Shown: piece by piece, positions 1 to 10,514 of the stretch | Numbering within the stretch: the stretch's first letter is position 1 | Layout: each line of letters starts with the position of its first letter | Assembly (NCBI GenBank): GCA_036320915.1 | Contig: JAXBDG010000008.1 | Coordinates: forward strand, 124,001 to 188,000 | Length of the DNA: 64,000 nt | DNA from: Linnemannia elongata | Lineage: Eukaryota; Mortierellomycota; Mortierellomycetes; Mortierellales; Mortierellaceae | Direction of reading: 5' to 3' | The notes under the pieces: generated by a model | What the model saw: the letters and a program-made list of their open reading frames with translations, nothing else | Told to the model about the DNA's origin: nothing | Databases searched by the model: none | Translations under genes and position numbers: made by a program

Positions 1-90
1 TCCAAGAAGTTGCTCCATGCGCTCACCAAGTCAACAGTCGAACTTCCGGATATGGACTTTGATGACAACGCCATGATGAAAGCTGTTAGG
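1..90 (+). CDS. 3' part of an internal exon of an unidentified gene
   Basis: Frame 1 is open from the window edge and reads SKKLLHALTKSTVELPDMDF and onward to base 90, where a consensus donor (gtaagt) begins at 91. The other two plus frames meet stops inside or just after this stretch. The gene therefore enters from the left on the plus strand. I could not place a following exon; the next kilobase shows no convincing acceptor plus coding run. The product is not recognised and the exon is too short to assign a family. Confidence 0.4.
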
Positions 91-1777
91 GTAAGTGGGA
101 CTGGCTGCTTGTTGCCATAGTGCTTGACATGTCTGTCACGGAGGGAATGAAGCTAAGCGTGGAGGGGAACGAATAAAGGCCCTGTCAAGTAACAAGTACA
201 AGACAAAGGCAGATGGGTTGAAAGAGTGGAAGATCTAGAGAATCTGTGGTGGTGACCTGAAGGGACTGCTATAGAGAGTTATTGAACGATGATGCTACTG
301 ACAAGAGAGTTCTGCCTATTTCATACATATAAACCTTCATTCCAAAAGGATCCTCTCATTTTTGAGGTCCTTGTAACTCCATGATCGTTTCTCGAAGCAC
401 CGTTTTTTTAAAAAAAAGGCGAGCATGTACAGAGGACGAAAAGAGGAGAACTTCTCTCCTAATAAGCTCAAGCAAAAAAAAAAATTGATATTTGATGGGT
501 GGCCACGAGGAAAAAAAATACAGATGAACAAAGCATCATGAAGTGTCCGACGAATTCTAATGAGGGAGGAGAGAAAGAGCTGACATCAAAGGATCAAGAA
601 GCAAGTTATCCTTGTGGGGATTAAAGGATCGATAGGCCGTACGTTAATGGCATGTACTCACACTGTAAATCAATATCAAGGGGAGTTTTACCCTTTTTTT
701 CTATCCGAGAGTTAGGATTCTCTTTCACCCGTTGATTTTTCCAAGGCCCTTCCCTTGACTAGGTTTCGCCAGATAGTAGATAGGGTCAATAGAAATCTCG
801 TTAATCCACCATGCGCATCACTAGTTAGATGACGAGGTATTGGGGTGACATTAGAGAGTCAAAGTTACTCCCACCGTTTACCCCGCTCTTGGTTGATTTT
901 CTTCGCGTTGACATTCAGAACACTGGGCGGAAATCACATTGCATCAACACCACTTTCTAACCACCGCAATGCAGTGTTTTAATCGGACAATCAGATTCCT
1001 CCTTGTTTGTACGTTGAGTGTTAGGTGTGCACCGGACACCCGAAGTGGCTCAAGCGCGTCCGTAAAAGAGTCTCGAACAGATCCCATCCAGTTGCCCTGA
1101 TAGTTTCATAAGAAAAACCTTAAATTTCAGCACAGGAGCCCAATGCACCCATTCCTTAGACATTTTTCCCGAAGCTACGGATATTTTTTCCCGACTCCAC
1201 TTATCTAAACTGTTCTATCAACTAGTGAATCTTCACCTTGGAGACCTGTTGCGGTTATGAGTACGACTAGGCATGAAAACGGTTATTTCCCTTCTGATTT
1301 TCAAGGCCTGTTGAGGGCACATAAGACAAGAAAGAATTTAACCGTATCTCTAGATAATCAGATTTTCGAAGTGACAGTCTCCACTGGTATCTCCGAGTTC
1401 ATTTACGTTGCTGTAAAAATCCACATCCTGATACACGCATATCAATCTGCTTCCTTTTCGATAGGCGGCCCTTTTCTATGTATACATAGGTTTATTGACG
1501 TTCGCGTGTGCAAAAAAGGTTAATAAAAGGAAAGGATGTGAAATTGACGTGCTAGAAAAAAAATGCAGTATGAGGACAAGGATGTATAAAAGTTTAAATC
1601 AAAGAAATGTAGGGATCTAGCAAAAATGCTGGTGTGTAATTCTTGTCCGACCTGGGATCTTCTCCTACTGTTCGAAACATTGATCCTCCTGCGAAAGCTC
1701 CTCAGCAAAGAAACGGCAGCTGGCGACGACGTTTTGACACTCTCTCGCGAAAAGAGAGGTAGAATACCCTTATTGTT
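91..1777. other. No supportable gene; AT-rich intergenic or intronic DNA
   Basis: Only short open frames without codon bias are present on either strand. If the edge exon continues, part of this stretch is its intron and terminal exons, but no acceptor could be chosen with confidence. Confidence 0.4.
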
Positions 1778-2100
1778 CTAATGGTAGCGGCTCTCGAGGA
1801 CGGTCGGAGCACGGTCGAGGTACTCTGTAACGCCATGTCCATGAGCAGGGCGTTTGTTTGTCACGGCTTCGTCCATGATACGAAAGCCATCAACAAGTGG
1901 TTCCAACTCGGTAAGAAGGCACTCCTTGACCTTGGAGGGAAGGCGTCTCTTGTCGTTGAGTTGTTGGAGAGGAAGGTGAGGACAACCTTGAATATGTCGG
2001 AGTCCTTGAGAAGGTTGTCTTCATTGCGGCAGCGCTTGATACTTGCCCAAACCTTTGTTGCCTCGTGATCGCGGCGCAAGGTGCACTTTGAGCCGTCCAT
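1778..2100 (-). pseudogene. Coding-like remnant of an unidentified gene, frameshifted
   Basis: On the minus strand two adjacent frames look coding and are GC-richer than their surroundings. The upstream frame (about 2100-1950) starts MDGSKCTLRRDHEATKVWAS. The downstream frame (about 1960-1781) contains LLTELEPLVDGFRIMDEAVT and ends at a TAG at 1778-1780. They meet near 1945-1960 with no plausible intron between them, which suggests a frameshift in a small old gene. I do not recognise the family. It could also be one exon of a larger decayed gene. The alternative plus-strand frame at 1781-2068 shows weaker codon use. Confidence 0.3.
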
Positions 2101-2459
2101 TGAAGTTGGCGATATAGTTTTGATTTTTTGGTGGCGTTAGTTTGTGGAAATGTGTGTGTTGGGGTGTACATGTGGCTTGCTTTGGATGTGAGTGAGAAAG
2201 TGAAAGAAAGAAGAGGTAGGAGAAGGCAAGAAAGAAGAAAAAGCCTGTTAACAACACAGCAGCAGTGCATCTCATCCCAACTATCACAGTTGTCTTCGCT
2301 CAGTGAGAGATATAATAATTTCGTGTTGATCTCACAGTCAGACCACTGATGAATCAGACGCGAGTGCTGGGCAACTTCTCTGGGGGGCGGAGGCGAGCCT
2401 ACGAAAGAGCCTTCTTAATAAGGACGAGAGGCTAGGTATGGATGCGCTATTTTATTTTG

Positions 2460-2493
<34 letters not shown>

Positions 2494-4286
2494 GTAACGA
2501 GAGAGGGGCGCGGGCATGGATATGATAGATGAACTGGAGGGTACCATGGTCCCTAATGCTTGGGAAAACAGTTTATTTTTCTTTTGCTCCCGCTCTCTTT
2601 CTTCTTACTTGCTGACACACACTAGTTTTTCAGTGAAATGGTTTGCCACACCTTTGTGGGAGCTCTCAGAAGGTGGTCCACTCTTGCTCTTTCTCCTCAA
2701 GTATGCTGGGGTTGAGAGAACACAACCCAGGAACGAAAAGGAAAAGTAAAAAAAAAAAAAAAATGCAGTGTCTGTTGCTTCATTTTTTTCTTCCTCGACC
2801 TTCATGGTTTGCGATCGTGATGGGTCAAGGTGTTAGATCGCATTCATCCAGCCCTTTCTTTTCGCCTCCTCTCTTCAATTTGTCCTGCATTAAGGCTGTT
2901 ACCGACAATGGGACCGAAAACAAATGAACAGGAGACCAACGCAAAACGCCCTACGCCCAACGCATTACAAGGAGGACGATACCCTTTTTTAAAATTGTGT
3001 TTGGGTTCGGATGTATCCTACTTTGGGATATGTATTATACTTTAAAACAAGGTGCAATTCAACAGAGAAAAAATTCGCGGGTAAAGAACGAATTCACCTA
3101 GAGAGGGAAAAGGAAGGAGGTGGTTTTTGTCTTCGTACTAGGGAGGTTCAGGGCTGAGTTGGGTTTGGTTTGCTTGAAAACCTTCCTTTGTCATGCAACC
3201 ACTACAAAAAAAACGCGACATGGTGTAATTTGCATGGTCCTGTACGATCACAATGCAAAAAACTAGGACTTCGAGCAAAGCAAACATAACGACGAAGTTC
3301 TGACAAAGAAAAGGCCCGGACCAACGATACCTCAAAGCGGATAACTATGGTTGGTTGATGAGCTTGACTAGTCCCTGAACTGACCATTCATCCTCAGCTT
3401 CAACTCTTCGCGCTCTCTAGAATACATAAGCTCATCATTCCCCATTTTCTTTCTTTTCTGGTTCCGAAGCCTCAACGGTGTACCAGCATCATTCCTTCGG
3501 ATATTTTTCTTTGCTAGGGAACACAAGGATGGTACATAAGGGGAGATAGAATGCAAGGTCTGGGTTACCACGAAGCAAGAAGAGTGGAACAAAAAGAAAT
3601 GGAGAAGTGTGTCAAGAGAAAATGACTTCCAGGGGGTACCTGTGTCCGCATAGTCCCTCAGGTCTCTCTTCACTCTTGACCCCACTCAGTCCAGTGTTCC
3701 TTTTGAGATTCTGAGGCATCTCTCCCTCTCCCTCTCTCCCGCTCGATAGCCTGCACAAAAAACGTTGGGCTATCGCCAAGGCAAAAACTATTAGCAGGAA
3801 TCAGATCTGTGTACTTCATCCAGAACACCTGTAGCACGTCTTTTTTCATGCAGAGAAAACATCAACAAAAAGTAGAGCAATGTGGTGTGTCCAAAACGGC
3901 GGGTGGGCTTAGCATCGTAAAACACTAATATGATATTAGGATAGGAACTGAAAGGAACAAATGCGTAGTTCGCAGAACTCAAAAAGGATTAGGTTGCTGT
4001 TTGCGCGCGCCCAACTCTAACTTGAATGTAGAGTACCATTGACGGGTGACAGCAAAAAGAAAGAAGAAAAAAAAGAACGAGGATGTGGGCGTTTTTTTTT
4101 CTTCAGCCGTTTCGAATCGTTCTTGCGCGGTAGAGCACTTTTCCTTTTATCTTTTTCTCCTCATCCAATCTAATCCAGACGAGCCTCGTTATCCTTGCCT
4201 ATCTGTCGCCAAGATCTCGGAATGCATATGAGGAGGAGCGAGTGGATGAGAAGTAGTAAAGAAGGGAAAACGTCGGTATACGCTCG
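2101..4286. other. Intergenic; long poly-T tract, no gene seen
   Basis: A run of about 32 T lies near 2461-2492, with shorter A/T runs elsewhere. Open frames here are short and overlap on both strands. The last about 190 bp form the promoter and CT-rich leader of the transporter gene that follows. Confidence 0.5.
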
Positions 4287-4300
4287 TGTGTATAAAGGAA
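4287..4300 (+). promoter_or_regulatory. TATA box of the peptide transporter gene
   Basis: TGTATAAAGG lies at about 4289-4298, some 180 bp before the ATG at 4478. It is followed by a strongly CT-rich leader (4310-4460), a common fungal promoter layout. Confidence 0.5.
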
Positions 4301-4477
4301 AGAGTTGGGAATTACTTCTCTTTCTTTTTCTTCTTGCCGTTGGTTCCTCAGCGTAAACTCCTTTTCTCCTTCGCCATCGTCCTTTCTTCTTCCTCTCATC
4401 TCCAGCCTACTTTTCGTCCCTCCTCCTCCTACCCCCCTTTTCCCCGTCCACCCTCACATCACAATAGTTCACATTAA

Positions 4478-6321
4478 ATGACTGAGAAGCGCGACATCGA
4501 TGCCGCTCAGATTAACCTGGGCGATGAAAAGCATGAGATCACTGCCATGGATCTCTTGACTGACCACGAGAAGGAGCTCCTCGAGCTTGAGGCCCGTCTC
4601 AACGCCGAGCTCGATGCCAAGTTGATGGCCAACCCCAACAAGATGCCCAAGGCCTGCTACTTCATCTTACCCAACGAATTTGGTGAGCGTTTCTGTTACT
4701 ATGGTGTTCAGCCCAACTTGAACAAGTACTTCCAGCTCATCACTGGTATGACCAAGACCAACGCCAAGGTCTACTCGACTGCCTTCACCATGTTGGCCTA
4801 CTTCTTCCCCTTGATCGGTGCTGCCCTTTCTGACTCCTTCCTCGGAAAATGGTAATTTCAGTAACCTGTTCATGCTGCACGCCTTTTCTTTGACATTCTA
4901 GAATGGCCTTTGGTGCATGCTCGTTTAACAACCATATTCCTCTGTCTACCGTTTCATTTCCCTTTTTTTTTACACCCGACAGGTGTACCATCATGTCCTT
5001 TTCTGCCATCTACTTGATCGGTATGATCATGGTTACTGTCTTCGCCATCCCCAACTTGATCGGACCCATCGGTCAGGTGTCCAACTTTTTGACCTTCCTC
5101 CCCATGCTCATCATCGCCATTGGTACCGGTGGAATCAAGCCCTGCGTCTCTGCTCATGGTGGTGACCAGTACCTTCCCTCCCAAGAGCAGGCCAAGGATT
5201 TCTTCTTCAACATTTTCTATGTTGCCATCAACATCGGTGCTCTCTTAACCCAGTTCATCGTTCCCAAGTTGACCGAGCTCCACTGTTATGGCCAAGATAC
5301 CTGCTACGCCGGTGCCTTCCTCCTCCCTACCATTGTGTTCGCCGTCGCCTTTGCCATCTTTGCAGCTGGTCACAAGTTCTACCGTATCGTCCCCCCACTG
5401 GGCGAGTTCTTACCCCTCAAAGCTGTCAAGGCTTCCATCCTCGCTGCCCGTCGCCACTCCAAGGCTAGCAAGGAGGAGCGTGCTGCAAAGGGTCACTGGC
5501 TTAACTTCGCCGAGAAGGAGTACGGCGGTGTTTTCCTTGAGGAAGTCCGTGATTTCGGCCTTGTCCTCGTTCCCGTTGTCATCCCCTTCGCCTTCTGCTG
5601 GATGCTCTACAACCAAAACTCGAACGAGTGGTCTAATCAGTACTACCTCATGAACGGTGCCGTCTTTGGCGGTAAGGACGAGAACTCGATCTATATCCAG
5701 TCGACTTCCTTCGGTAACATCAATGCCATCCTCGTCATCATTCTCGTGCCCTTCCTGGCCGCGTTCGTCTATCCCTTCTGCACTAAGCGCGGCTGGAACT
5801 TTTCCCCTCAGCGTCGTATGGCCGCCGGTTTCCTTCTGATCGTCATCTCCTTCGCCGTCTCTGCGGCTCTCGCCCCCATGATCGAGAATGCTTACCTCGA
5901 CTCTGGCCGCCTCATGAAGGATGCTGCCAAGTACGACGGCAAGTACTGCGAGAAGTGCTACTCTGCCTGGTTGCAGTTACCTCAGTGGTTCATCCTCTCT
6001 CTCGGTGAGGCCCTCTGCTCCCCCACCGGTGTCCAGTTCACCTACATCGAGGCCGGTCGCCAGTTCCGTGCTGTCTCGACTTCCTTCTGGTTGTTGTCGA
6101 CCTCGTTCGGTTCGATCTTGATCATGATCTTTGAGCCTGTCTTCGACGATGCCGGTTTCAGCAGCGCCACCCGCGGCTGGGCTTACTCTGGCATTGGTCT
6201 TTTTGGATTCTTCTTGTATCTCTTGACGTCGTACTACTACACCCCTCGCAAGCTTCGTCCCTCCATCAACGAGGCAGCTCGGTTGGCCAAGCAGGCCGAG
6301 TATGCTATTACCTCTTACTAA
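4478..6321 (+). CDS. Proton-dependent oligopeptide transporter (POT/PTR2 family)
   Basis: Two exons, 4478-4851 and 4983-6321, flank a 131-nt GT-AG intron in phase 2 and give 570 residues, the usual size for fungal PTR2 proteins. The joined frame carries family signatures: an N-terminal soluble segment of about 60 residues, ERFCYYGV in the first helix, SDSFLGKW at the end of exon 1, then GGIKPCVSAHGGDQ and FFFNIFYVAINIGAL, the POT signature region. Many hydrophobic segments fit a 12-helix major-facilitator fold, with a long cytoplasmic loop rich in Lys and Glu in the middle. By family it imports di- and tripeptides with protons across the plasma membrane. The ATG at 4478 is preceded by acattaa and is the only sensible start. 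The frame is intact with strongly biased codons, as expected of a well-expressed gene. Confidence 0.93.
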
Positions 6322-7441
6322 AAACAGATACCACTTTATTTATCTTTAGTTCTTTTGAGCAACAGCGCAATCGTAGGCCCGAGCAGTGCGCAACTGTTGT
6401 TGCTTTTGGAATTTACACCTGTGTCACATATATCTTAATAATAAAAAACTCAGCAAAGAAAAAGAACAAAGAGGTGTAGACCTTTGGAAACATATGTTGA
6501 AAATGAAAATTGGCTTCGAATACGTTTTATTTTTCTCTCGTGCTTCCCCAATTTCATTCCTCGAAAGTGTCTGCATCTTTGTCGTATGGTGGGGGCTTTG
6601 GTACCCATGATGACGGATCCACACGAGATGCCGCACAATGAATTCATTGCCCTTGACCCTGAGAATGAAAACTCAGTCTAGTTATTCGTCGTAGTCACTA
6701 CCTTTTGAAGAGTTCGTTCGATCGAGGGAAAGGGTGCCATCTCGCATGTGGCAGGTGTCTTTGGTGTCCATTTTTTTTGTGGCACCTATATGACCACACT
6801 ATCCCCGTTTGCGGAATTTTTTTTACTTGACATATAATACCCAATACACACACACATAAAAAAAGAGAGAACTGATAAAAATCCTCATGGTTGGGATGAA
6901 ATGGTAGTTATCTTTGATCAGTGTCTGAGGTTGCATAATTTTTCTCATAGCTGATGGTTCCTGAAAATGACGAGGGGTGAAGATTGAAATGAATAGGTGT
7001 GTGTGAGAGAGAGATAGAAAAAGGTGATTGGTTTCCGCAGAGAAAGAGAGGTGAGAGAGTTAATTAGAGGGTGAAAGAGAATGTGCGCATGAGAACGAGG
7101 GGAGTGTAGAGAGTTGGAAAGAATGATGCGAGGCCTCCACACTTAGATCCAAGACAAAGAGAGTTATCCTTGATCAAATAAGTTTGGTGGCAACAGATCA
7201 ACCGTTGTAAAATGAAAGCGACCAATCAATCAACAATGTTTCATTTTATGGATCACCCTAATTGATCGCACGTGCTGCAGTTGTTTACGTTTTTAACGTT
7301 ACCCTTAATAATTATTCTTCTACCAGCGCAGTGCGTGCGCCACGCCACGACCAGTCCAGCCCAGCCAGTGAGCTGAGAGGGAGGGTGGATATATGGCGGT
7401 GTTGTGTGTTTTTTGTTCAACCCTTTCACACCTTTGTTAAA
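6322..7441. other. Intergenic between transporter and RPS19; nothing coding seen
   Basis: The first about 200 bp are presumably the transporter 3' UTR, containing aataataaaaaac near 6436. The rest is AT-rich with GA-rich stretches near 7000-7100. A telobox-like caccctaatt lies near 7254-7263, about 185 bp before the RPS19 ATG. Such CCCTAA motifs occur in front of ribosomal-protein genes in several fungi, but this single match is weak evidence. Confidence 0.4.
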
Positions 7442-7765
7442 ATGGCTGCCCTCTACTCGGTCACCGTGCAGGACATCAACGCTCACGACTTCAACCGTGC
7501 CTACGCCGCTTACCTCAAGCGGTGAGTTTTTCTTATCCATGGGGAACCTTGCATCAGGATCCAGGATCGACACCCTTTGATCTTTTTAACATCGATCTCA
7601 GATCTTGAGACAGGAATGAGGGAAAACTCAAAATAATCAAAGATTACAAGACGAATTCAACATCAAATTCTAATAATCCTCGGGAACCGTTACCTTCATG
7701 AACTAAATAGTTCCGGCAAGCTCGAGATCCCCAAGTGGGTCGATCTTGTCAAGACCGGCACCAAC

Positions 7766-7803
<38 letters not shown>

Positions 7804-8825
7804 TCGCGCTGGTAATAATTTTTTTTACAGGATACCCACAAAATACCAGAAAGCCAACAGGCCGTATAGGACGATGAGGTTACAACGGGCGATCTGGAAC
7901 CTACGAACCCATCAGAAACCATCGGGGAGTGGCTAGGAACCATGATGGCGCCATCATCGACCATACCGACATCATTTCAAATCTACATGTCGAACCTGTG
8001 ATCTTGGCTTTTTTGCCAATTCATACATGGTCAATCGTCACCATCGATATTTTTTCGGTACCCTCCGACTCAGCAAACCTCAAAACCATTGACTATAGAG
8101 TTTCAGTCATCACCAACACATCCTGGAGATTTTTGTTATAACCTAAGGGGAAGCTATGCAGGATTGTGCACAGGAACGGAGGCTTCTACCTGTCAACTTC
8201 AAGTCAAAGCCGAATCAACTGCCTGACATAGCGACGCAATTGAATGCGGAATATCACCCCGAGGGACGACCTATCGTTTTCAGCACAACATCGCATCAGC
8301 ACGGTCCAACATACACCAATACACGAAGAGCACTAGGATCCCAGAGGACGCCACCAATTCTCATTGATGTGCAGGAAACCTCCCCAGGAAGAACAAACAA
8401 ACAAGAAGGCGACAGCAGCTAACTCGCTACCTTCACTACTTGGTCTCAACCCTTATAGCCAGCGTTGCCCGTCACATCTACCTCCGCCGCGGCGTTGGTG
8501 TTGGAGCCCTCAAGAAGCTCCACGGTGGCACCGTCAACCGCGGTTCCCGCCCCTCCCACCACGTCAAGTCTTCCGGCTCCATTGCCCGCAAGGTCCTCCA
8601 GGCCTTGGAGAAGATCAACGTTTTGGAGGCTGACGAGAACGGGTACGCGTCCATTGCTTTTGTTGTATCTGAGCCATTGCTAGAAGATAATGTGGAGATA
8701 CCTGTTTTCTCCTAACGCTTTTCCCTCTTTTTACTTTCAAACATAATAGTGGACGCAAGATCACCGTTGACGGCCAGCGTGACTTGGACCGCATTGCTGC
8801 CTCCGTCGCCCAGGCTCGTGCTTAA
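7442..8825 (+). CDS. RPS19: 40S ribosomal protein S19 (eS19)
   Basis: Four exons (7442-7521, 7711-7811, 8459-8642, 8750-8825) join to a 146-residue protein, the normal length of eukaryotic S19. The N-terminus reads [20 protein letters not shown]. Later blocks include [16 protein letters not shown], a tryptophan-containing DPDWFYVRA segment, [21 protein letters not shown] and [20 protein letters not shown]. All are hallmarks of the winged-helix S19 fold that binds the head of the small subunit and is needed for 18S maturation. All splice sites are GT-AG and keep frame. Introns are 189, 647 and 107 nt; the second is several times longer than the others in this window. Codon bias is very strong. 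It is a single intact gene. Confidence 0.97.
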
Positions 8826-9660
8826 ACGATGATTTTTTCGGAATAAAAAATCACACACCAACAACATCCTTTTTGTACTTATGGAAATAACTCCCCTTCT
8901 CAGTTTGGTACATAATGGGAAACTTCGTGTTGTTTACGATAATGTCAAGGAACCAAGAGGAGGCTAGTCAGGAAAGAAGTGGATGCATGTAACTTAGCAG
9001 TGCTGTTCTTTTCAGGAACATGACAGGGGATATTTGACGACATCAGCAAGGACAAAGATGTTGAGGCGGTGATGCGAAAATTAAGGCAGAGCGTTCCGTA
9101 CTGTGTATCTTCAATCAAATTCATGGAGTGTCTGTTCGCTTGCAGAAGGTCGCAACCACAAAGATTCATCAGAGGCCCCACGTTGCACGAGGAGCCAATT
9201 GTTGACAACTCTCAGGGAAGGTCCATTTTTCATAGCACCCGATGCGACAAAGGCAATAGTAGCTGCAAGGAAGCTTCTACCGACGCGTTATGAAGGCACC
9301 TCCCCCAACCAGAGCCAGCCCAACACACTATATTACACCAAGAGAGAGAGAGAGAGGGTAATCGATCCTTGCTATTGCTTGCGGATGGGCATGCTCTTCA
9401 GGGAATAAAACACACTCTTCATTGAAAAAGGCGAAGAAAGGATAACTTTCGTAATATCTCAACAGCCTTCAACTTCGTTGATACGCTCCATCAATCTTTG
9501 TTAGTGTCACTTACTGATCATTGATCAATGCTGTTGGCTTAAGGGTATTCCATGTCGAATCCATGATTATCATGGTTCGCGACTGAAAAAGATAGATAGT
9601 CATAACCACGCACAAGTAAACACCATTCTGTAATTCTGTCCTTTTCATTTCTTCATTTTC
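8826..9660. other. Intergenic; no gene supported
   Basis: Several mutually overlapping short frames occur at 8945-9408 on both strands, but none has convincing codon use or a recognisable domain. A short GA microsatellite lies near 9341-9356. Confidence 0.4.
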
Positions 9661-9800
9661 TTACACCTCCTCCATTGAAGGACCGTCGGTGGCACCGCGC
9701 TGCAAAAGCAATCGTCGATTAGCGTTGCTGAGACCATTTGTGTTGGCTATCGTTGCTCCTGTGGCGGCGAGAATTCCAGGTCCTGCGGGGTGAAGTGTCG
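9661..9800 (-). pseudogene. C-terminal tail of a WD40-repeat (NACHT/WD40-type) gene, remnant
   Basis: The minus strand reads ATGATIANTNGLSNANRRLL, then LQRGATDGPSMEEV and a stop at 9661-9663. The same tail, with about 60-70% identity, ends the decayed WD40 gene at 27494-28480. The pattern VATGA..V....GLS..NR.LLQRGA.DGSSLEE is, to my knowledge, the usual ending of the large WD40-tailed proteins multiplied in Mortierella. No WD40 blade is readable upstream of this piece, so it is an isolated gene end. Confidence 0.55.
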
Positions 9801-10514
9801 AAAAGACACAAAGAGCGGAAAGCGAGCTCTACCCTGCCTTTCTTATGTCTGCGCCAGGGTTTTTTGTGTTGTCAATTCTTTACCATGCGCCTTGTTATGC
9901 TGATTTGGTTGGACGTTGCACAAGGAAGAACGGAAAGAGAGAGTAAAGAGAGAGAGTAAAGAGAAATAAGGCATTGCCTGGACCGTTTCGACCTTGGTTT
10001 TTCTAGAATAGCAGGCCTCGTTCTCACACTCTGCGGCAAAGAGAGGGCGAGAATGATGGAGAAATTCTGGTAATCCCACTAGGGTCTTCAAGTTCTCATA
10101 GTTCAATCGATCAACCGTTGGTTGGCTCGAGCGGGTTTCTTCAACTTCGTGCTTCAGGAGCAATTTCCTTGCTTTTCTGTGTTCATACTATTTTACTTTT
10201 TCCCTCTGTTCATTTCTGACGTATAAGAAGACGAACTAACTACCCGAACGCAATAGTAATCGTTGTGATTCTTTTGTACAGTGAAATGCAAAAACTTGTA
10301 TTATTTGTTATTAAGCAATTAGATATCAAAGAACAGAAAACTATCATACAAAAAAAGATATTAGGAAAAGGAGTACGAAAAGAATAACAGAGCGAAAAAG
10401 CACAATGGAAGAAACTATGGAAAAGGCTAACTAAATACAATACAAAAACTATGTTAAATAATTATCATTTTTTTAGAAAGGTAAAAAATAAAAGGAAGGA
10501 AGGGTAGTAGGTAT
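9801..10514. other. Intergenic with one coding-like minus fragment
   Basis: A minus-strand segment around 9985-10155 reads RLNYENLKTLVGLPEFLHHS and has fair codon use. It lies upstream of the WD40 tail remnant in the same orientation and might be another piece of that dead gene, but no homology is visible. The remainder is AT-rich and probably includes the 3' region of the large gene that ends at 10515. Confidence 0.3.
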
